Below, piece by piece: positions 16,594-24,781 of a stretch of 64,000 nucleotides of DNA. The DNA is from Amycolatopsis lurida (GTDB taxonomy: Bacteria > Actinomycetota > Actinomycetes > Mycobacteriales > Pseudonocardiaceae), in the NCBI RefSeq assembly GCF_900105055.1, contig NZ_FNTA01000004.1, positions 3,627,501 to 3,691,500 on the forward strand, in the 5' to 3' direction. Made by a program: the position numbers and the translations under genes. The notes beneath the pieces are model-generated. The model was not told the DNA's origin. It saw only the letters and a list, made by a program, of their open reading frames with translations, and did not search any database. Positions within the stretch are counted from its first letter, which is position 1, and each line of letters begins with the position of its first letter.

Positions 16594-17200
16594 TCAGGGT
16601 TGGGTTTCACCATTGTCAACCGACGTGACCGCCGGCCTCTTGCACCCGCGTCCGCTGGAAAGCCGGACCTTGCGGGGATCGCTCATTCGTGACCGCGAAC
16701 CACCTCCGAACTCGATGGAACTACGGCACCCGCGCGGCGCTACCTTGCCGCTGCGGGCGATCCAATGATGTTGCCGTTCCCTTCTTTCCTGTGTTCTCAC
16801 CTTGCTGGGTACTGCTACTTCACCTACTGCGAACGGCACCGCTGGAACCCTTTCACTGATCGGTCCCAGCACGCTGACGCCGCTGGTCACTGCCCGGAGC
16901 CCCGTCACAGATCGGCTCCGGCCACCTGACCGGTCCTGCAACTGCCTTCACTGATCTACAACTGCGTGTTCTCACGGGCGCACGTGCTCCCCCCGTGTCC
17001 TGCACTTCCGCCAGGGCCGGCACTACCTGGTCGAACCTCTTCACAACCCGGCCCTGAGATCTTGCTCCCGGCCAAGCGCCCGGGGCCTGTCGCTCGCCCC
17101 GGCACCGCCTGACCGGCTCATCTCACATCTCGCGGGTAGTTACGTCATCTCCCGCGCCTGCTAGACGTTGTCTTTCTCGGTACAAGAAGAACATTACACA
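16594..17200 (-). ncRNA. Candidate structured leader or small RNA
   Basis: About 600 bp with no convincing protein. The minus strand carries three copies of a GATCNGTGA motif (plus-strand positions 16851-16861, 16905-16913 and 16947-16956). Two sit in hairpin loops: stem 16841-16849/16862-16870 (9 pairs, one G-U) and stem 16894-16901/16914-16921 (8 pairs). The region ends at the perfect terminator 16561-16593. A 23-codon frame (MFFLYRERQRLAGAGDDVTT, 17123-17194, minus strand) may lead it. I do not recognise a known RNA family. Confidence 0.35.
17168..17197 (+). promoter_or_regulatory. Possible promoter for the 17,286 gene
   Basis: TTGTCT (17168-17173) and CATTAC (17192-17197) are spaced by 18 bp, giving a transcription start near 17204 and an about 80-base leader. 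Confidence 0.35.
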
Positions 17201-17285
17201 CACCCGCCGTTGAATGTCTACCCCGGCCACCATAGATTTTCTGCAGCGCGTCGACTGGATGACAGCAGAAGGGGTACCCACGACC

Positions 17286-17546
17286 ATGAGTGACGACCTC
17301 GCGGGAGATTCGCTCGACGAGCGGTACGGCCTGGCGGAGGTGCGTGACCTGGAGGAGTACGCCGAAGCCCTCAACCGGCTGGTCGAGCAGGGGCTGCGAG
17401 ACCAGCGCACGACCTTGCTCTCGGAAGCCGAGGCCTACGCGGTGGCGGAACTACTCGGCCGGTTCGCGCTCAGCGAACCCTGGAGCGCGTTGAACCAGCT
17501 GGCCGCTTCCTTGGCCAGCCGGATCTACAACCGCCTCGGCGCCTGA
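17286..17546 (+). CDS. Small acidic hypothetical protein
   Basis: An 86-residue protein starting at ATG 17286 after AGAAGGGG (MSDDLAGDSLDERYGLAEVR); longer frames lack a ribosome site. It is mostly helical and leucine-rich (EYAEALNRLVEQGLRDQRTT, SEAEAYAVAELLGRFALSEP), with no membrane segment and no recognisable catalytic motif. Codon use is normal for the region. It lies tail to tail with the ECF41 sigma gene. I do not recognise the family. Confidence 0.6.
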   Translation: MSDDLAGDSLDERYGLAEVRDLEEYAEALNRLVEQGLRDQRTTLLSEAEAYAVAELLGRFALSEPWSALNQLAASLASRIYNRLGA

Positions 17547-17558
17547 TCACGGCGAAGC

Positions 17559-18458
17559 TCAGCGGCTGACGGCGATCTCCCTCTTCACGCTCGCCAGCTT
17601 CTCCGGATTGCGGACGTGGTAGGCGCCGGTCACGTAGCCGTTCTCGACGCGGACCGCCAGCACGCCGTCGATCTCGCCGTCGACGCGGACGAGCAGGCCC
17701 GGCCCGCCGTTGATCTGGACCGGCTCGACGGTCCTTTCCGCGTCACGTTTCCACCAGCCGCCCGCCAGCAGACGCGCCACCTTGTCCACGCCCACGACCG
17801 GCCGCAGCAGGGCGTGTTTCACCCCGCCGCCGTCGCTGAGGGCGACGACGTCCGGCGCCAGGATGTCGAGCAGGCCCTGCAGATCCCCGGTTTCGACCGC
17901 TGCTTGGAAGGCCTGGAGCGCGGCCCGGTGTTCGGCGGGAGAGCCGGTGCCGCGGGGTCTGCGCGCGGCGACGTGCGCCCGCGCCCGATGGGCTATCTGG
18001 CGCACGGTGGCCGGCGCTTTGCCGACCGCTTCGGCGATCTCGTCGTAGTCGAGCGCGAAGACCTCGCGAAGCACGAACACCGCTCGCTCGGTCGGCGCGA
18101 GCGTCTCCAGTACCAGCAGCATCGCCATGGACACGCTTTCGGCCAGCTCCACGTCCTCGGCCACGTCCGGCGCGGTCAGCAGCGGCTCCGGGAGCCACGG
18201 ACCGACGTAGGACTCTTTGCGCCTGCCGAGCGTCCGCAGCCGTTTGAGCGCCTGCCGGGTGGTGATCCGGACCAGGAACGCACGCGGGGCCTGCACCGTC
18301 GCGAAGTCCACGTCCACCCACCGCAACCAGGTCTCCTGCAGGACGTCCTCGGCGTCGGTGGCCGAACCGAGCATCTCGTAGGCCACGGTGAACAACAGGT
18401 TGCGGTGGGCCACGAACGCCTCGGTGGCCGGCCCCATGGCGGGGTCTCGTTCACTCAT
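17559..18458 (-). CDS. ECF41-family RNA polymerase sigma factor (SigJ-like)
   Basis: A 299-residue sigma factor. Region 2 (AYEMLGSATDAEDVLQETWL) and region 4 (DYDEIAEAVGKAPATVRQIA) are followed by an about 100-residue SnoaL-like C-terminal domain (LLDILAPDVVALSDGGG, GAYHVRNPEKLASV). The DGGG and NPxKL motifs in a fused C-terminal domain are the defining features of ECF41, in which this domain replaces an anti-sigma factor and both activates and restrains the sigma factor. As usual for ECF41, a carboxymuconolactone-decarboxylase-like gene and an NAD-binding oxidoreductase lie next to it, here divergent. A TGTCACA box precedes it. Confidence 0.9.
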   Translation of the reverse strand: MSERDPAMGPATEAFVAHRNLLFTVAYEMLGSATDAEDVLQETWLRWVDVDFATVQAPRAFLVRITTRQALKRLRTLGRRKESYVGPWLPEPLLTAPDVAEDVELAESVSMAMLLVLETLAPTERAVFVLREVFALDYDEIAEAVGKAPATVRQIAHRARAHVAARRPRGTGSPAEHRAALQAFQAAVETGDLQGLLDILAPDVVALSDGGGVKHALLRPVVGVDKVARLLAGGWWKRDAERTVEPVQINGGPGLLVRVDGEIDGVLAVRVENGYVTGAYHVRNPEKLASVKREIAVSR

Positions 18459-18518
18459 CACCGGTTCCTGCCTTTCTCGAGCGTGCCCGGATCCATACGA
18501 TCCCGGCCCTCCTTCCTT

Positions 18519-18550
18519 TGTGACACCGAAGCCCGGTGGCCTGTGTCACA
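18519..18550. promoter_or_regulatory. Divergent ECF41-type -35 boxes
   Basis: TGTGACA at 18519-18525 (TGTCACA on the minus strand, toward the sigma gene) and TGTCACA at 18544-18550 (plus strand, toward the COE genes). TGTCACA is the known ECF41 -35 element. I could not place the matching CGTC -10 elements with the expected spacing, so this is the recognition half only. Confidence 0.55.
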
Positions 18551-18621
18551 AGGCAGTCCTGTCACGGAGATCGGGTCACCGGGATCTCTTGGTCACGACG
18601 CCGAGAGAAAGGAAATACATC

Positions 18622-19113
18622 ATGTCCACGACGACGGGCCCGCGCTCGCGCATGCCCAACCCGATCCCTTTCGTCCCCGAAATGGCCGAGGTCGCGGGCG
18701 GTCTGCACAAGGTCCTCGAGAACGGCGCGATCCCCTCGACGACCATCGCACTGCTGCAGCTGCGGGCCGGGCAACTGCTCGGCAGCACGTACTTCACGAT
18801 CCGCGAAACCGGCACTCTTCGGCGAGCCGGGGAGTCCGAGGAGCGCATCACCGCGGTGGCGACCTGGCAGGACGCCACCTGCTTCACCACCCCCGAACGG
18901 GTCGCGCTGGAACTCGTGGAGGCCGTCCTCACCCCGAACCCATCCGGCGAGCGAGTGCCCGATTCGTTGTACGCCAAGGCATCCGCCTGCTACGACGCCA
19001 AAGCACTCTGGACGCTCGTCATGGCGATCGCGCATATCGGCTTCTTCGCCCCCGCGGCGCTCATCGCCAAGCCGATTCCGGGCATGCCGCCCGGCCGGAA
19101 CTACACCGACTGA
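18622..19113 (+). CDS. Carboxymuconolactone decarboxylase-family protein (ECF41 partner)
   Basis: A 163-residue alpha-helical protein of the AhpD/CMD superfamily. It contains ALLQLRAGQLLGSTYFTIRE, EERITAVATWQDATCFTTPE and a late LVMAIAHIGFFAPAAL. In AhpD relatives a C-x-x-C and a His form the peroxidatic site; here the first position reads G-S-T-Y without the Cys pair, so enzyme activity may differ. ECF41 loci nearly always carry such a gene (the C of COE). The ATG at 18622 follows GAGAAAGGAA, and the next gene starts 29 bp after its stop, implying an operon. Confidence 0.75.
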   Translation: MSTTTGPRSRMPNPIPFVPEMAEVAGGLHKVLENGAIPSTTIALLQLRAGQLLGSTYFTIRETGTLRRAGESEERITAVATWQDATCFTTPERVALELVEAVLTPNPSGERVPDSLYAKASACYDAKALWTLVMAIAHIGFFAPAALIAKPIPGMPPGRNYTD

Positions 19114-19142
19114 CTTCCCCACCTTCGAGAAAGGCTTGACCC

Positions 19143-19889
19143 ATGAGCAAGTTCGCAGTTGCCGGAGCGACCGGCCGGCTGGGACGACACGTCGTCGACG
19201 TCCTCACCGAACGAGGACACCACGTCGTGCCGATGTCCCGGGCCACCGGCGTGGACATCGTCACCGGTGAAGGACTCGCCGAAGCACTCGCCGGAGTCGA
19301 GGTCATCATCGACGTCGCCTCATGGCACGGCTCCGAACAGGATGCGGCGACGGAATTCTTCCGCGCATCGGCCCGCAATCTGCACGAAGCCGGCCGCCAG
19401 GCGGGGGTCGTCCGGATCGCCGCGGCCTCCATCATCGGCGCCGACAAGGCCACGGCCGGTTTCATCGCCGCCAAGAAGGTGCACGAGGAACTCCTCCTGG
19501 CCGGGCCCCTGCCCGTTCGAATCCTGCGGGCCGCGCAGTTCCACGAGTTCGTCGGCCAGCTCCTGGACTGGCAGCAAAGCGACGTCGTCCACCTGCCCGC
19601 CTTGCCCACGCAGCTCGTGGCCTGCCGCACCGTCGCGGAGGAATTGGTCGACCTCGCCCTCGACCGGGACGCCCACGGATCGTCGATCCCCGAAATCGCG
19701 GGGCCCCGCAAGGAAATCATGGCGGACGCCGCCCGTCTCCTCGCCGCCCGCCAGGGGATCGAGGTGGTCGGCATCGACGGCTCCGGCATGCCCGACGCCG
19801 AAATCGCGGCCGCCGGCGGTTTCCTGCCGAGCCCGCACGCCAAGCTCGCGGGCCCCACGTTCGCCGAGTGGCTCGACGCCCAATCCTGA
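19143..19889 (+). CDS. NAD(P)-binding atypical SDR (NmrA/epimerase-like)
   Basis: A 248-residue protein with an N-terminal Rossmann motif KFAVAGATGRLGRHVVDVL and a second dinucleotide-side strand (VPMSRATGVDIVTG). Then come VEVIIDVASW, VVRIAAASIIGADKATAGF and LLLAGPLPVRILRAAQFHEF, characteristic of NmrA-like atypical SDRs lacking the YxxxK pair. It is the O/E component of the COE set beside ECF41, co-transcribed with the CMD-like gene (29 bp apart, start after GAAAGGC). The substrate is not known; redox or cofactor sensing is possible. Confidence 0.8.
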   Translation: MSKFAVAGATGRLGRHVVDVLTERGHHVVPMSRATGVDIVTGEGLAEALAGVEVIIDVASWHGSEQDAATEFFRASARNLHEAGRQAGVVRIAAASIIGADKATAGFIAAKKVHEELLLAGPLPVRILRAAQFHEFVGQLLDWQQSDVVHLPALPTQLVACRTVAEELVDLALDRDAHGSSIPEIAGPRKEIMADAARLLAARQGIEVVGIDGSGMPDAEIAAAGGFLPSPHAKLAGPTFAEWLDAQS

Positions 19890-19989
19890 CCGGAAGGCGA
19901 AGCGCTGCTCGGGTACCCGCTGGCGGGAACCGTACGGAGGCCGGATGGGTTCTACGCCGACCGCGCATTCACCAGGAGATCCGCGACGA

Positions 19990-20319
19990 TCAGGCCACGG
20001 TGGCCGGATAGGGACTCCTCATGGCGCCGAAGTAGGCCTCGGGCGCTCCCTCGATGTGCTCGGGCAGTTCGTCCATGAAGGCGCGCAGCAGTGGGGTCGT
20101 GTTGTGCCGATCGAGGTCCTCCTGCGAACGCCAGATCTCATAGAGGAAGAACCGGCCGTCTTCTTGCTCGTGGAGGTGGTACTGAAGGTTGCCCGCGTGC
20201 CCTCGCGACGGCTCGACGAGGTCCATCAGGAGCTTCCTGAGCTCATCGGCGTGCCCGGGCTTGGGGGTCAGGAAGCCATACAGCGAGACGGGCGCCTGCT
20301 CGGTCGAAATGGTTGTCAT
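19990..20319 (-). CDS. Antibiotic biosynthesis monooxygenase-domain protein
   Basis: A 109-residue dimeric alpha-beta-barrel (ABM) protein: APVSLYGFLTPKPGHADELR, NLQYHLHEQEDGRFFLYEIW, RSQEDLDRHNTTPLLRAFMD. The pattern of a small ferredoxin-like barrel with HxxxxxPxLxxF is that of cofactor-free monooxygenases and YgiN-like quinol oxidases. The ATG at 20319 lacks a ribosome site but lies 7 bp after TAACGT, so a leaderless mRNA is likely. A perfect 6-2-6 palindrome lies just upstream. Confidence 0.8.
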   Translation of the reverse strand: MTTISTEQAPVSLYGFLTPKPGHADELRKLLMDLVEPSRGHAGNLQYHLHEQEDGRFFLYEIWRSQEDLDRHNTTPLLRAFMDELPEHIEGAPEAYFGAMRSPYPATVA

Positions 20320-20337
20320 GCAAGCAACGTTAGGAGG

Positions 20338-20351
20338 TGACATCAATGTCA
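20338..20351. promoter_or_regulatory. Palindromic operator upstream of the monooxygenase
   Basis: TGACATCAATGTCA is a perfect 6-2-6 inverted repeat 19 bp upstream of the start codon. It overlaps the expected promoter. HxlR- or MarR-type repressors often bind such sites; no regulator gene remains next to it. Confidence 0.5.
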
Positions 20352-20545
20352 GCCTCAAGCCGCTTCGGCATGAGGTAAGTCACAGGAAGATCGGAAGCTG
20401 CCCCGCGAAACGTGCCGTGGCCGCATGGCTTCTCCACTACTTCGGTGACGTGATGCAACTCCAGGCCTGCGCACCAACAGGTTCCGCGGACAGAGCACGG
20501 ATTCAGCAAAGACCTCATCCAGGACGCCTACGCCCGACTTCGTAA

Positions 20546-20740
20546 CCGATCCGACCCTGGACGAACCTCCGCCGGGTACTACAGGAGTTGTGCTTCAAGG
20601 TGTTCCCGCACGGCGACGGCGGGTTCGTCGACTGGACCCAGCGGCTGGTCGGCAACCGCAAGGAGCGGACGCTGATCAGCGGTGTCGGCGTTGACCGGCT
20701 TGCGATGGTTCGCAGGCCGGGTGATCACTGGTCGGCGTAG
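20546..20740 (+). pseudogene. Possible gene remnant, unknown family
   Basis: An open plus-strand stretch without a start codon encodes WTNLRRVLQELCFKVFPHGD followed by GGFVDWTQRLVGNRKERTLI and ends TAG at 20738-20740 inside the SRPBCC 3' end. The composition looks protein-like, but there is an in-frame TAA at 20543, no ribosome site and no recognisable family. The rest of 20352-20724 shows nothing I can support. Confidence 0.25.
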
Positions 20741-21606
20741 CGCTTGGCGAGCTCCTCCTCTCGGGCCGTGGGCCAGGGGCAGCGGATGTCGCCTTGGGTG
20801 GCGGCGAAGAAGAGTTCCATGTGCACGTGCCAGGCGGCGAGGGCTTCGGGGCCGTGTGCGTTTTCTTGGAAGAGGGTCACGGTGGTGCCCTGCAGGTGTT
20901 CGTTTTGGAACTCCCAGCGCACGACGCCCTGTGGGATGCCGTCCTGGAGCCACTCGTACTCCAGCAGGTGGGGTGCTTCGGAGCGGGTGAGCCTGCCCGG
21001 GGTGATGCCGGGGTGGGCGGCTCGGGTGGGAACGGTGTCGGTGGTGCCTTCGGTGAGGAGGGCCCAGACGTCGTCGAGCGGGGTCCAGACGAGGTCGCGG
21101 GCGAAGTGGATGCCGTCGGGGTTGTCGGTGCCCTCGTCGAGGCCGAACTTCGCGATGTAATGCTCGATGCGCGAGAGCCATTCGGTGGGTGGCTCGAACT
21201 CGGTGCCGTCGGCGTGGGCGACCAGGGCGTCCAGGCAAGTAATCCAGCCGGGGACGTCGCGGCCGGCGGAGAGCTTCGACGAGATCACGGCGGTGAACAC
21301 CAGCAGGCAGCCGTCGGCCTGCGGGAGGATCTCGAAGCGCAGCACGTCGTTCGCCCAGCGAAAGGCGAAGACCTTCGGCGGGTCGGACTCGAGCAGTTCC
21401 CCCTCTCCGCCGTCGGCGTCGACCGGGGCGGCGTCCGGGAAGGTGAAGCGCAGGGTGCGGCCGTCGATCGCGACCTCGGCAGGGAACCAGTGCTTCATCT
21501 CGGCCGGTTCGGTGACCACCCGCCAGACCTTCTCCGGCGAGTGCCGCAGCCAGCGCTCGAAGCGCAGCACAGGCTTACCCTCGATCATCTGCAGTTCCGC
21601 GTCCAC
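20725..21606 (-). CDS. SRPBCC-family protein (AHSA1-like, two domains)
   Basis: A 293-residue protein with two START/SRPBCC folds. The first (residues 1-150) contains RFERWLRHSPEKVWRVVTEP and EMKHWFP; the second (about 165-285) contains DLVWTPLDDVWALLTEG and LEYEWLQDGIPQGVVRWEF. AHSA1-like SRPBCC proteins bind small hydrophobic molecules and in actinobacteria are commonly paired with an ArsR regulator. The GTG start lies three bases after the ArsR stop, so the pair forms one translation-coupled operon with the regulator first. The ligand is unknown. Confidence 0.85.
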   Translation of the reverse strand: MDAELQMIEGKPVLRFERWLRHSPEKVWRVVTEPAEMKHWFPAEVAIDGRTLRFTFPDAAPVDADGGEGELLESDPPKVFAFRWANDVLRFEILPQADGCLLVFTAVISSKLSAGRDVPGWITCLDALVAHADGTEFEPPTEWLSRIEHYIAKFGLDEGTDNPDGIHFARDLVWTPLDDVWALLTEGTTDTVPTRAAHPGITPGRLTRSEAPHLLEYEWLQDGIPQGVVRWEFQNEHLQGTTVTLFQENAHGPEALAAWHVHMELFFAATQGDIRCPWPTAREEELAKRYADQ

Positions 21607-21609
21607 GGG

Positions 21610-21921
21610 TCAGTTCCCTTCGATCTCGTCGAGTCGGCGTTCGAGCGCATCCAAGCTCTTCTCCCACATCGCGCGGTAGGGCGCGAGCCAGGCCTCGACC
21701 TCCGCCAGCGGGCGCGGGTTGACGCGGTACCAGCGGCGTTGGGCGTCCGTGCGCACCTCGACCAGGCCGGCCTCGCGCAGCACCTTGAGGTGCTTCGACA
21801 CGGTCGGCTGGGTCAGCGTCAGCCGGTCGACGAGGTCGCCGACCGGCTGCTCGCGTTCACGCAGCAGGTCGAGGATCTCCCGGCGACTCGGATCCGCCAG
21901 CACGGCGAAGGTAGATGCCAT
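21610..21921 (-). CDS. ArsR-family transcriptional regulator
   Basis: A 103-residue winged-helix repressor: FAVLADPSRREILDLLRERE, QPVGDLVDRLTLTQPTVSKH, LKVLREAGLVEVRTDAQRRW, YRVNPRPLAEVEAWL. It lacks the Cys ligands of metal-sensing ArsR members and belongs to the branch encoded with AHSA1/SRPBCC proteins. It probably represses its own operon. It is the last chromosomal gene before the integrated-element array. Confidence 0.92.
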   Translation of the reverse strand: MASTFAVLADPSRREILDLLREREQPVGDLVDRLTLTQPTVSKHLKVLREAGLVEVRTDAQRRWYRVNPRPLAEVEAWLAPYRAMWEKSLDALERRLDEIEGN

Positions 21922-22266
21922 GGCAGCAATATAGCTGAAGTGGCATATTCGCGCTCGGTGCGCCCGCCAAACGGGCTCGACGCGGCGGTTCGGTTGTTCA
22001 GGCGGATGGCCACCTTCGTGGTCCGCCTGCGCGGGCCTGGCTCCATCGCAGACCGAGACTCAGCTTCGGCGAACTCAGCAAGTCGAAGCCCGCACGGCTC
22101 TGGGCAGCATTCTTCAAGCCTCCACCCGAACGGTCATCCAGGCAGTTGCGCTGACCAGCACTGCAGAGCAGACGGAGACGTAACTGAGCCCGATCGTGAA
22201 AGACACCGAGGCGGACATAGGCCCAGAAGAAGCAACATCCCGCAGTTCAGCGGGACGTCGAGCGCT

Positions 22267-22309
22267 CGGGCCCCCTGGGCTCGAGCCAGAACCTACGGTT
22301 TAAAAGTCC
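22267..22309 (-). repeat. Degenerate tRNA-Lys 3' copy (att scar A)
   Basis: Matches the tRNA-Lys(UUU) 3' part with several substitutions and small deletions; it keeps AGAACCTACGG and AAAAGTCC. It is the oldest-looking scar and probably the original left end of the array. Confidence 0.65.
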
Positions 22310-22437
22310 ACAAGTCAGCCATGTCACCTACTGGCGCTCAGTAACCAAATGGTGCCAGTTCGTGCAGGTCAACGCCTGTCTTTGCCGAGGACGAGTGCCA
22401 TCGCATGCCGACCCGTGTCGGGCTCTACGTCGGCAAG

Positions 22438-22455
22438 GGAGCCCAATCGGAGACG
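22438..22455 (+). repeat. Conserved att-arm motif, copy 1
   Basis: GGAGCCCAATCGGAGACG lies about 130-145 bp to the right of a tRNA-Lys scar. The same 18 bases recur at 25594-25611 (one change) and 41148-41165 (identical); the first 12 recur at 47088-47099. Confidence 0.65.
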
Positions 22456-22675
22456 TCGTGGGCTCACGACGAGCTTGGCGATTTCGGTCTCAGAAGCGAG
22501 CGGTCGGGTCTAGCCCTTTCCCTTGGCTGAGTCGACACGCCCGGGCCCCCGACTCTGGCAGCAGCCCTGCCGGAAGCCAATGAGCTTGCAACGACCCCGC
22601 GTACGCGGCGCGAACCAGACACCTGCCGCTTGGCCCTAACGTGCCCGCAACACCGGCGGCATGGTCTGTGCGCGC

Positions 22676-22709
22676 GGAGGTCCTGCCGTCTTTCGATTGC
22701 AGGACCTCC
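22676..22709 (-). terminator. Hairpin terminator of the 22,755 gene
   Basis: GGAGGTCCTGC (22676-22686) pairs perfectly with GCAGGACCTCC (22699-22709) around a 12-base loop, 46 bp past the stop codon of the minus-strand gene. Confidence 0.65.
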
Positions 22710-22754
22710 GCCAGCGGCATGGCAAAGTCATGCCACGATCGTCACGAGCGCCCG

Positions 22755-24173
22755 TCAGTCGGCTGGTTTGGCCTGTTCAGCATTAGGCCCGGCCGCGTCG
22801 TTGTAGACACGTGCAGCGAGCCTGGTGTCGTCCTGCAGTATCGCCGAAATCGGCCGCCGAGACTCGTAAAACCGATAGCGCTTCGATCGAGGAACCCTTT
22901 TCGGTCGCGTCGCCCGTCTGATCTCATCGTCGGTTAGTAGGACGGCGGCCATCTCGCGGAGCACGTCGCGCACTCTGTCGATCACGTCCGCGGCTGTTCG
23001 CGTAGATTTCTTCCAGCTCACCGTCGGCATATCATGACCAACCGAGGCGTCGGGACGACCGATGAAGGCCCGGTAGAGGCCAACGAGGTCGTCCCCATCC
23101 CGGGAAGTCAGATCGCCGTCCGCCAACACCTGGCCACCGGCACGCAGCAACTTACGGAAGGCGCCCAGAGGGTGCGCCTCGGGCGCCTCGATTAGCCGTT
23201 TTTCCACGCAGGCGAGATTCTGCGAGTCGCTGACCCAGCTCGGCAGGTCGTCGACCGTAGCCTTCAGCAGCGCAGCACCCGCGATATAGGGCAAGACCCG
23301 CTCGAGGACCAACTCGCCACCGAAGGTTTCCATCCGGAACGGGTAACCCTGCAGTTCTCGATCCCACGTCATGGCAACCAGCACAGTATTGGGATCGGCC
23401 ACGATCTCACCTGCCTTCAACACCGCCCGTACGCGCGTATCCTCAACACATTGCCGCTCCGCACGTCGGTCGGCGTCCGCCCGGTGCGCATCGCAATAGC
23501 GCCTGCCGTCGTCGGCGGGACGGAAAGCGAACGAGGAAGTGGTCCCGCAGTCCGCGCAGGTCCGCTCACGTTGCCACCGCCGCTCCTCGGCAGGCGTGCG
23601 CGCTTGTTTCGGTTCGGCGTCGGCGATCGCATAGAGCAGCTTGTCAGGTTGCCTGTGCACCTTCTTCGTCGCGATCGGCGGCTGCCCAAGGCGTGGCTTC
23701 AGCAACATCCGATGCAACTCCGGACCTGTGGCGAGAACACCACCAGGTACCTGATCGGGCTGGTACCGTGGCCGGCCGTCTGGGCACCGTCCGTCGTGCC
23801 GCGCCGCCGCGGCGGCGACGTCGGCTAGCGAGGGCGCCAGATCCCAGGTTTTGTCATCAGCGATTTCGATGACACCGCCTGCCGGCGTTCCCTCAAACGG
23901 AGACAGCAGCGCCACGCGCCAACGGAAATCTCCAGTGCCGCTCTGGACGCTGGAGATTACGACGCCATCTACGGAGCCGCTCTCCGACACGCCTGAGCGC
24001 GTCAGGCTCAGCTGGACGCCGCACAAGATGTTCGGGTTTGTCAGCTTCGCCACCGCATGGTGCTCTTCAGACGTGCTGGCCTGGGAAGGAAGCTTCCTCA
24101 AGGTCTTGGTGTAGGACTCGCCCGTCTGCTTCATCTGGGCTCGGATGTAACGCCTACGTGACCGCGTGGTCAT
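22755..24173 (-). CDS. Unknown protein with a Cys/His zinc-binding knuckle
   Basis: A 472-residue protein from ATG 24173 (MTTRSRRRYIRAQMKQTGES, ribosome site GGGAGAG); the open frame upstream has no ribosome site. A basic N-terminus precedes about 200 residues with a beta-rich stretch (SGTGDFRWRVALLSPFEGTP). A C-x2-C...C-x2-H motif follows (RTCADCGTT, then RRYCDAHRADADRR; about residues 235-265), then a helical C-terminal half ending in a basic tail (RPKRVPRSKRYRFYESRRPI). It looks like a nucleic-acid-binding protein. I do not recognise the family. It is the only apparently intact gene of segment 1. Confidence 0.6.
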   Translation of the reverse strand: MTTRSRRRYIRAQMKQTGESYTKTLRKLPSQASTSEEHHAVAKLTNPNILCGVQLSLTRSGVSESGSVDGVVISSVQSGTGDFRWRVALLSPFEGTPAGGVIEIADDKTWDLAPSLADVAAAAARHDGRCPDGRPRYQPDQVPGGVLATGPELHRMLLKPRLGQPPIATKKVHRQPDKLLYAIADAEPKQARTPAEERRWQRERTCADCGTTSSFAFRPADDGRRYCDAHRADADRRAERQCVEDTRVRAVLKAGEIVADPNTVLVAMTWDRELQGYPFRMETFGGELVLERVLPYIAGAALLKATVDDLPSWVSDSQNLACVEKRLIEAPEAHPLGAFRKLLRAGGQVLADGDLTSRDGDDLVGLYRAFIGRPDASVGHDMPTVSWKKSTRTAADVIDRVRDVLREMAAVLLTDDEIRRATRPKRVPRSKRYRFYESRRPISAILQDDTRLAARVYNDAAGPNAEQAKPAD

Positions 24174-24781
24174 GGTCGTACTCTCCCGGCAGGCGCCCAC
24201 TCCCCTGCGATTCGGGGTCGAATGCATTGGAGGCGCGAGGCTGATACAGCCTCTTGTCCTCGGTCGTGCAGGTGTTGAGTGGGCAACACTGAAGCACTCG
24301 GAGAGCGGCCCGCGCCTGGCGGCCGGACACGATCTTATCGGCATCCTGAATTGCCCTCGCCAACCGCCACGGATTCGTAGACCACAAACCCACTGCAGTC
24401 GCGAATACGCGAGGGCAAGTTGAGGATGTCGATCGTCACGGTGTCCTGAATTTCTACGTCCGTGGCTATCCAGCACAGTGGTCGGGAATCGGAGCTCCCT
24501 CTCGGAGGAAACCCGCCGCGCCGCTTCGGGCGCGACCACCGCTACAGGTGCGCGACTACCTCATGGCGCGCTTGCCCGGTGGCGTGGTGCGGGCGCCGGG
24601 TCATGCGGTCACGAAGTTTGCGGCGCTCGGCTAAACTGAGCGCCAGCTGGCCGAGTTCGGGGCCCGCCGCGGAGCCGTCACCGTCCTGTTCAACCATCAC
24701 CTCGACAACATGCGGCTGCTGCGCGAAGGGCTGACAGAGAGCGTCTTCACCGACGGCGACATTCCGCACCACCACAACTGA
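24174..24781. other. Gene-poor stretch upstream of the 22,755 gene
   Basis: About 600 bp. The plus strand near 24640-24779 reads protein-like (FGARRGAVTVLFNHHLDNMR, then LLREGLTESVFTDGDIP) and stops directly before the integrase fragment, so it may be another decayed part of the element. Nothing else can be supported. Confidence 0.4.

Larger units (their letters stand above)
21922..22754. other. Gene-poor left boundary of the element array
   Basis: No credible gene. It contains the degenerate tRNA-Lys 3' copy at 22267-22309 with a decayed hairpin before it (22236-22258), the conserved arm motif at 22438-22455 and a terminator at 22676-22709. Confidence 0.6.

Noticed and set aside
16594..17200. 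tmRNA, RNase P RNA or 6C RNA as identity of the structured region
   Set aside because: No tmRNA tag or tRNA-like ends, no conserved RNase P core motifs, and only one C6 run instead of two C-rich loops.
16594..17410. Minus-strand frames of 115, 63 and 95 codons in the structured leader region
   Set aside because: No ribosome sites, Arg/Ser/Val-rich composition and hairpins running through them; treated as non-coding apart from a possible 23-codon peptide.
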